Assembly: GCA_040758525.1 (NCBI GenBank)
Contig: JBFLVQ010000175.1
Span: 1 to 14,449, forward strand
Length of the DNA stretch: 14,449 nt
From: JBFLVQ01 sp040758525
GTDB taxonomy: Bacteria > Acidobacteriota > Blastocatellia > Chloracidobacteriales > JADJPF01
Direction of reading: 5' to 3'
Part shown: positions 12,001 to 14,449 of the stretch, piece after piece
How positions within the stretch are numbered: position 1 is the first letter of the stretch
How the letters are laid out: every line of letters begins with the position of its first letter
Position numbers and translations under genes: made by a program
Notes under the pieces: generated by a model
What the model saw: only the letters and a program-made list of their open reading frames with translations
Databases searched by the model: none
Told to the model about the DNA's origin: nothing

Positions 12001-14449
12001 TAATAATGCTGCTTATATCATTTACACATCCGGTTCAATGGGAAAACCTAAAGGTGTAATAGTTCAACATCACGCATTGGTTAACTACATAGAGGATGCA
12101 ATTTTCGCCTATCAATTCTCCCCTGATGATCGCATTTTGCAGTTTGCTTCTATCAACTTTGATGCTAGTGCCGAAGAGATTTATCCTTGTCTAAGTTGCG
12201 GCGCTACTTTGGTGCTACGCAACAACACTATGCTTAGTTCTGTTCTCAATTTTTTACAACAGTGTAAAGAGTGGCGTATCACCGTGCTTGATCTTCCTAC
12301 CGCTTATTGGCACGAAATTGTCTCTCAACTCGCTAATGTAGATTTAAAACAGTTAGCTAGCTTACGTTTAGTGATATTAGGCGGGGAAAGAGCATTACCA
12401 GAACGATTAGCAGTCTGGCAACAACATTTAGGAAAAGCTGTACGACTCTTTAACAGCTATGGTCCTACTGAAGCTACTGTAGTAGCAACCCGATGTGAGC
12501 TGTTTGAACAGGAAGAGGGCGAAGTTCCTATAGGCCGCCCTATCAGTAATACTAGAGTTTATCTACTAGATCGAGATTTACAGCCTGTGCCGCGTGGAAT
12601 TATTGGGGAACTTTATATAGGAGGGGTTGGTCTTGCCATTGGTTATCTTAACCAACCTACGTTAAGCGCTGAGAGCTTCATACCAGATCCATTTAGCAAA
12701 CTGCCAGGTGCGCGCCTATACAAAACCGGAGATCTGGTACGCTATCGCTTGGATGGTAAATTGGAATTTTATGCACGCATCGATCAGCAAGTGAAGATAC
12801 GTGGGTTTCGTGTAGAGTTGGGTGAAATTGAAGCAGTACTATCAGAATATCCAGGAGTATTGCAATGTCTGGTTATTGCTTGTGAGGAGCTGCCTGGCGA
12901 TCGACGTCTGGCCGCCTACCTGGTTTGTCAACAAACTAGGCCTTCCACTAGTGAATTGTACAGTTTTGCCAAGCAGCGGCTGCCAGATTTTATGATTCCA
13001 GTAACATTTTTTATTGTAGAAAAAATACCATTGACGCCAAATGGCAAAATAGATTATCGGGCGCTACCTTCATTCACTGGCAGTAGACCAACCTTGACTA
13101 AACCATATGTAGCACCACGTACAACATTGGAACGATATTTAGCAGAGCAATGGCAAAAGGTTTTGGGCATAGATAGAGTAGGTATTGATGATAACTTCTT
13201 TGAACTTGGTGGAGACTCGATCAGAGCAGCGATCTTGATCAATAGGCTTCAAACAGAGATAGACAAATATATCTATATAGTAGCAATTTTTGATGCACCT
13301 ACAATTGCGGGGCTAGCCCAATATCTTCTTAAACATTACCCAAATACGATATGCAAAATTGAGCGAGCCGCTAAGACTTGTGAAGAATCTGTAGAAGAAA
13401 AGATTGATAATAGTCAAGTAGCACAACTTAGACAGTTAATAAGAGCCATGCCAGTGCAGAGAATTGAGGGATCGAAAAATCCACCGGCGATCTTTATCCT
13501 GACGGCGCCGCGTTCGGGTTCGACCTTGCTGAGAGTGATGCTAGGTGGTCATCCATTGTTATTTGCCCCACCGGAATTAGAGTTACTCGGATTTAACCTA
13601 CTTGCTGAGCGCAAAGCCGCATTTGCAGGCAGACACAACCTATGGTTAGAAGGTACCATACGAGCAATTATGGAGTTGAAGTCTTGTAGTCTTGAACAAG
13701 CGCAAAGACTTATTCAGAGTTATGAAGATAATCGACTGACAACCAGAGAATTTTACAGATTGATGCAGCAATGGGCCGGGAAGAGAAGATTAGTAGATAA
13801 AACAGTCTCCTACTCACTGGATTTAGAGATACTAAAGCGAGCGGAAGCCTATTTCTCCGAGCCTCTTTACATACATTTGATAAGAGATCCTGTTGGAATG
13901 GTCAGTTCATTTGAGGAGTATAAGTATGATGTCATATTCAAGTATGACACCAATTTTTCACGATCCGAATTGGGTGAGTTGGTATGGATAATAAGCCACC
14001 AAAATATAATGGCATTTCTCTCTGATATACCACAACAACGACAATATCAGGTGAGATTTGAGGATCTGGTATCTGAGCCAGCAAACGTGATAAGAAAGCT
14101 CAGTGGATTTTTAGGATTGGATTTTCATGCTGAAATGATCGAGCCATACCAAAATATGGGAACAAAGATGACAGATGGAATACATACTTTGTCGAAGATG
14201 CTCGGTGATAGTAAATTCCATAGTTACAAGAAGATTGAGCAAACCGTAGCAGAAAGGAGTATAAAGGATAAGGGAAAGAGTTTCAGCGAAATCACTTGGC
14301 AGATAGCAGAAAAATTTGGCTATGCCAGGAACACAAAGAAATATTCTAATACAGAACTAAGTGCAGAATCGCTTACTCCAATAAAGCCGGTTCTACGAGA
14401 AGGCAGAACTATACCGCTCTCTTTCGCACAGGAACGGCTATGGCTCTTA
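2..14449 (+). CDS. Nonribosomal peptide synthetase with FkbH-like and sulfotransferase domains (partial, both ends open)
   Basis: A single reading frame is open across the whole window: 4816 codons, no stop, and no start or end visible. Frame continuity was checked at every domain motif, each of which begins at a position equal to 2 modulo 3. The product is a modular cytoplasmic enzyme that builds a peptide on phosphopantetheine arms. Order: PCP-a, C1-FkbH-PCP-b, C2-A1-PCP-c, C3-A2-PCP-d, C4-A3-PCP-e-ST, start of C5. All five PCPs keep the attachment serine and all four full C domains keep HHxxxDG. No epimerase, methyltransferase or thioesterase is seen, so chain release lies downstream or in another protein. 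By colinearity the visible part adds one FkbH-supplied unit, probably glycerate, then three amino acids, with a sulfation step before C5. The NRPS call is certain. The product is unknown, and I recognise no named gene. Confidence 0.97.
32..241 (+). other. PCP-a: peptidyl carrier domain ending an upstream module
   Basis: Thiolation domain that carries the growing chain as a thioester and donates it to C1. The core is DNFFELGGHSLLASQIVSRL; the phosphopantetheine serine is encoded at 119-121 (residue 40 of the visible frame). The upstream stretch IAPRNDIETKISEIWQELLG is a typical A-to-PCP linker plus helix 1, so an adenylation domain probably lies just left of the window. The presence of this carrier shows that the following C1-FkbH module is internal to the assembly line and is not the loading module. 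Confidence 0.95.
332..1648 (+). other. C1: divergent condensation domain paired with the FkbH-like domain
   Basis: Condensation domain of about 440 residues joining the chain on PCP-a to the unit on PCP-b. The catalytic motif MHHIVSDGWSLGI is intact (second His at 731-733, residue 244; Asp at 743-745), and the opening motif is LTFAQQRIWILNQL. It has LCL-like signatures but differs from C2-C4 elsewhere: RRHQILSTNF replaces RHExLRTxF, IQYSNFSHWQ replaces QYADYAxWQ, LIGCFINFLPLR replaces LIGFFxNTLVLR, and HHPLYNVGFLMQNF replaces the PLFQVMFVLQN form. From memory, a C domain with this CFINFLPLR form directly before a FkbH-like domain also occurs in cyanobacterial synthetases. Because the acceptor would be a hydroxy acid, C1 may form an ester and not an amide; that is inference. 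Confidence 0.92.
1679..3268 (+). other. FkbH-like (HAD-IIIC) domain replacing the adenylation domain
   Basis: About 530 residues with the full FkbH layout. An N-terminal SGNH-like part starts with AATFTCEP (residue 567 on), followed by EFAPYNQVFQQLLDP, NVLLIRFEDW and GHIPFS (residue 727 on). The HAD phosphatase core follows: LDCDQTLWQGV with motif I aspartates at 2282-2284 and 2288-2290, CSKNNEEDV with Ser at 2417-2419, a candidate motif III Lys at 2519-2521, and FIDDSPLECAEV with the Asp pair at 2585-2590. The C-terminal GNAT-like part has QRTNQFN (residues 961-967), DRFGDYGLVG and LLSCRALGRGVE. Stand-alone FkbH-type enzymes take a three-carbon unit from 1,3-bisphosphoglycerate, remove phosphate and load D-glyceryl onto a carrier. 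The catalytic residues look intact, so loading of PCP-b with glycerate is the natural prediction. The substrate is inferred. Confidence 0.93.
3509..3709 (+). other. PCP-b: carrier domain of the FkbH module
   Basis: Thiolation domain directly after the FkbH-like domain and its presumed loading target. The core is DNFFQLGGNSLLATQMISRV; the phosphopantetheine serine is at 3596-3598 (residue 1199). It reads GGNS where PCP-a, PCP-c and PCP-d read GGHS, a small difference that may reflect its unusual partner. A roughly 80-residue linker (3269-3508) with no recognisable domain separates it from the FkbH-like domain, longer than the usual A-PCP linker. Confidence 0.93.
3811..3845 (+). repeat. Near-identical DNA tract at the start of C2 (copy 1; copy 2 at 7021-7055)
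   Basis: The 35 bases here match 7021-7055 at 32 positions by direct comparison. All three differences are synonymous or preserve the residue (Leu and Glu codons). The tract encodes LWFLDQLEPDNPL in C2 and LWFLDQLEPDNPS in C3. Such identity at silent positions suggests relatively recent duplication or gene conversion between modules. Confidence 0.8.
4826..4851 (+). repeat. Repeat tract in C2 shared with C4 (11243-11268)
   Basis: 25 of 26 bases are identical to 11243-11268, with one silent difference. It encodes MFVLQNAP in both C2 and C4, near the end of the condensation domain. C3 encodes a similar MFVLQNVP but with more base changes. It points to shared recent ancestry or conversion between C2 and C4 in this segment. 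Confidence 0.75.
5156..6658 (+). other. A1: adenylation domain, substrate not recognised
   Basis: Activates an amino acid with ATP and loads it on PCP-c. Complete, about 500 residues: AYVIYTSGSTGRPKGVM (A3 motif), NGYGPTEAT (A5), YRTGDLVRY (A7), GRVDQQVKVRGFRIEPAEIE (A8) and LPNGKLDR (A10; catalytic Lys at 6635-6637). Aligned by eye with PheA, the pocket residues are D-V-E-A-I-G-G-V-T-K (Asp235 at 5738-5740, Glu239 at 5750-5752, position 278 Ala at 5867-5869, position 322 Gly at 6032-6034). I cannot match this to a substrate. Glu at 239 is often linked to polar or basic residues, but Ala at 278 argues against a standard lysine or ornithine code. Position 302 is Asn (VGNEA) where Gly is usual. 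It shares the SYWHE segment with A3, so the two belong to one subgroup. Confidence 0.95.
6716..6928 (+). other. PCP-c: carrier domain of the A1 module
   Basis: Thiolation domain with core DNFFELGGHSLLATQLISRI; the phosphopantetheine serine is at 6806-6808 (residue 2269). It receives the A1 amino acid, is the acceptor for C2 and the donor for C3. At the nucleotide level its core closely resembles that of PCP-a, as expected for duplicated modules. Confidence 0.95.
6995..8299 (+). other. C3: condensation domain
   Basis: Joins the chain on PCP-c to the amino acid on PCP-d. Motifs: PLSFSQQRLWFLDQLEP, CRHEVLRTSF, MHHIISDGWSLGILI (second His at 7391-7393, residue 2464), IQYADYAFWQ, IGSPIANRNHYEIEGLIGFF, NTLVLRTDL, AYQDLPFEKL and PLFQVMFVLQN. 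Canonical LCL-like form, so an L-configured donor residue is expected. Its start is nearly identical in DNA to the start of C2, pointing to module duplication or gene conversion. Confidence 0.95.
7021..7055 (+). repeat. Near-identical DNA tract at the start of C3 (copy 2 of 3811-3845)
   Basis: Partner of the tract at the start of C2, with 32 of 35 bases identical. It lies in the same position of the condensation fold, so it is a module repeat and not a mobile element. Confidence 0.8.
8393..9871 (+). other. A2: adenylation domain of a divergent subgroup, substrate not recognised
   Basis: Complete adenylation domain: TYILYTSGSTGQPKGVIQ, LGPTESTLA, YFTGDLGRW, GRKDFQVKIRGQRVEIAEIE and TPSGKIDR (catalytic Lys at 9851-9853). 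Pocket residues by eye: D-A-M-S-V-G-G-L-A-K (Asp235 at 8981-8983, Met239 at 8993-8995, Ser278 at 9110-9112, Gly322 at 9266-9268). I cannot assign a substrate. It belongs to a different subgroup from A1 and A3: IFHSTPTLYRYF replaces the LPxxYWHE segment, the A5 motif reads NGLGPTES with Leu where Tyr is usual, and the A3-A4 segment runs QRDSNVLYFISAYTNNLHI. I remember similar domains from cyanobacterial synthetases but not a proven substrate. The linker before it also lacks the NEREQLLxEWN stretch seen before A1. Confidence 0.93.
9929..10144 (+). other. PCP-d: carrier domain of the A2 module
   Basis: Thiolation domain with core NDSFFDLGGHSLLATQLVSY; the phosphopantetheine serine is at 10022-10024 (residue 3341). 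It is preceded by TPIEEIIRGFFTQLLGI, a normal helix 1. It receives the A2 amino acid, is the acceptor for C3 and the donor for C4. Confidence 0.95.
10205..11506 (+). other. C4: condensation domain
   Basis: Joins the chain on PCP-d to the amino acid on PCP-e. Motifs: PLSFAQQRLWFLDRFEP, KRHEALRTSF, MHHIISDGWSIGILI (second His at 10601-10603, residue 3534), VQYADYALWQ, VGTPIANRNRAEIEGLIGLF, NTLVLRTDM, HQDLPFEKLVDDLQP and NPLFQVMFVLQN. It is the most canonical LCL-like condensation domain of the four. A standard linker, SESERKQLLIEWN, follows and leads into A3. Confidence 0.95.
11243..11268 (+). repeat. Repeat tract in C4 shared with C2 (4826-4851)
   Basis: Partner of the C2 tract, 25 of 26 bases identical, in the equivalent position of the condensation domain. 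Confidence 0.75.
11576..13066 (+). other. A3: adenylation domain, possibly for a basic amino acid
   Basis: Complete adenylation domain: AYIIYTSGSMGKPKGVIV, NSYGPTEATVV, YKTGDLVRY, ARIDQQVKIRGFRVELGEIE and TPNGKIDY (catalytic Lys at 13046-13048). Pocket residues by eye: D-A-E-D-I-G-S-V-V-K (Asp235 at 12161-12163, Glu239 at 12173-12175, Asp278 at 12290-12292, Ser322 at 12455-12457). This is close to the lysine code DAESIGSVCK of the bacitracin synthetase, and two acidic pocket residues suit a basic side chain, so Lys, Orn or Arg is a tentative guess. Oddities: the ATP-binding loop has Met (12038-12040) where Thr is nearly always found, and the A8 motif starts ARID in place of GRxD. Both could lower activity, but the rest is intact. 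Confidence 0.94.
13118..13339 (+). other. PCP-e: carrier domain with GGDS core, next to the sulfotransferase
   Basis: Thiolation domain with core DNFFELGGDSIRAAILINRL; the phosphopantetheine serine is at 13217-13219 (residue 4406). It reads GGDSIR where the GGHSLLATQ form is seen in PCP-c and PCP-d. GGDS-type carriers commonly face in-line tailoring domains such as epimerases. Here the next domain is a sulfotransferase, so the change may mark docking of a tailoring enzyme. The second half (TEIDKYIYIVAIFDAPTIA) is also unlike the other carriers. It is followed by a roughly 45-residue linker without a recognisable domain. Confidence 0.94.
13478..14326 (+). other. In-line sulfotransferase domain (PAPS-dependent)
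   Basis: About 283 residues between PCP-e and C5. Family members transfer a sulfuryl group from PAPS to a hydroxyl or amine. The 5'-phosphosulfate loop is ILTAPRSGSTLLRVML (13496 onward), matching TxPRSGST-type loops. The 3'-phosphate motif is YIHLIRDPVGMVSSFEE (Arg at 13883-13885, Ser codons at 13904-13909). Further family blocks are PPELELLGFN, LVDKTVSYSLDLEILKRAE, ISHQNIMAFL, VRFEDLVSEP and MTDGIHTLSKMLGD. Similar domains are fused in cyanobacterial and myxobacterial PKS and NRPS proteins; in CurM (curacin) the ST works with a thioesterase to form a terminal alkene. No thioesterase follows here, so simple sulfation of the tethered chain is more likely. The acceptor hydroxyl is unknown; the free hydroxyl of the predicted glycerate is one candidate. 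Confidence 0.93.
14414..14449 (+). other. C5: start of a condensation domain, cut by the window end
   Basis: The last 12 residues read PLSFAQERLWLL, the opening motif of a condensation domain (compare PLSFAQQRLWFL in C4). At least one more elongation module therefore follows, and the sulfotransferase lies between modules and not at the end of the protein. The preceding 30 or so residues are an unstructured-looking linker. Confidence 0.9.

Noticed and set aside
13340..13477. Possible extra small domain between PCP-e and the sulfotransferase
   Set aside because: Only about 45 charged, low-complexity residues with no recognisable motif; treated as linker.
1..14449. Promoters, terminators, riboswitches, tRNA, CRISPR or insertion sequences
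   Set aside because: The whole window is coding in one frame. I saw no hairpin followed by T-runs of note, no regularly spaced short repeats and no terminal inverted repeats.

Overview
The window lies entirely inside one very large gene on the + strand. Codons in one frame (starting at base 2) run from the first to the last base without a stop. That is 4816 sense codons, open at both ends, so neither the true start nor the stop is visible. The gene is a nonribosomal peptide synthetase (NRPS). No second gene, RNA gene, mobile element, CRISPR array, promoter or terminator is visible, and there is no intergenic DNA. The short open frames on either strand are shadows of this gene.

Domain order, left to right: PCP-a (end of an upstream module) / C1 - FkbH-like domain - PCP-b / C2 - A1 - PCP-c / C3 - A2 - PCP-d / C4 - A3 - PCP-e - sulfotransferase (ST) / start of C5. 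All five carriers have the phosphopantetheine serine, and all four complete C domains have HHxxxDG. There is no epimerase, methyltransferase, ketosynthase, reductase or thioesterase in view, so this is a central slice of a longer assembly line.

Two parts stand out. The first full module has no adenylation domain. In its place is a FkbH-like domain of about 530 residues, of the family that converts 1,3-bisphosphoglycerate into carrier-bound D-glycerate. Because it sits between a C domain and a carrier, and a carrier lies upstream, it should act within the chain and not as a starter. It would put a hydroxy acid (glyceryl) unit in line, probably through an ester bond. The second is a PAPS-type sulfotransferase domain between PCP-e and C5, predicted to sulfate the chain while it is tethered. 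Together they suggest a sulfated, glycerate-containing depsipeptide or lipopeptide.

Adenylation signatures read by hand against PheA are DVEAIGGVTK (A1), DAMSVGGLAK (A2) and DAEDIGSVVK (A3). Only A3 resembles a code I recognise: it is close to lysine-type codes such as bacitracin's, so a basic residue is a guess. I do not recognise A1 or A2.

The base composition is moderately AT-rich (roughly 42-45% G+C by eye), with TTA, CTA, TTG, ATA and AGA used freely. The C-FkbH-PCP fusion and the in-line sulfotransferase resemble cyanobacterial synthetases as I remember them, so a cyanobacterium is my best guess. Another NRPS-rich lineage such as Ktedonobacteria cannot be excluded, because no housekeeping gene is in view.
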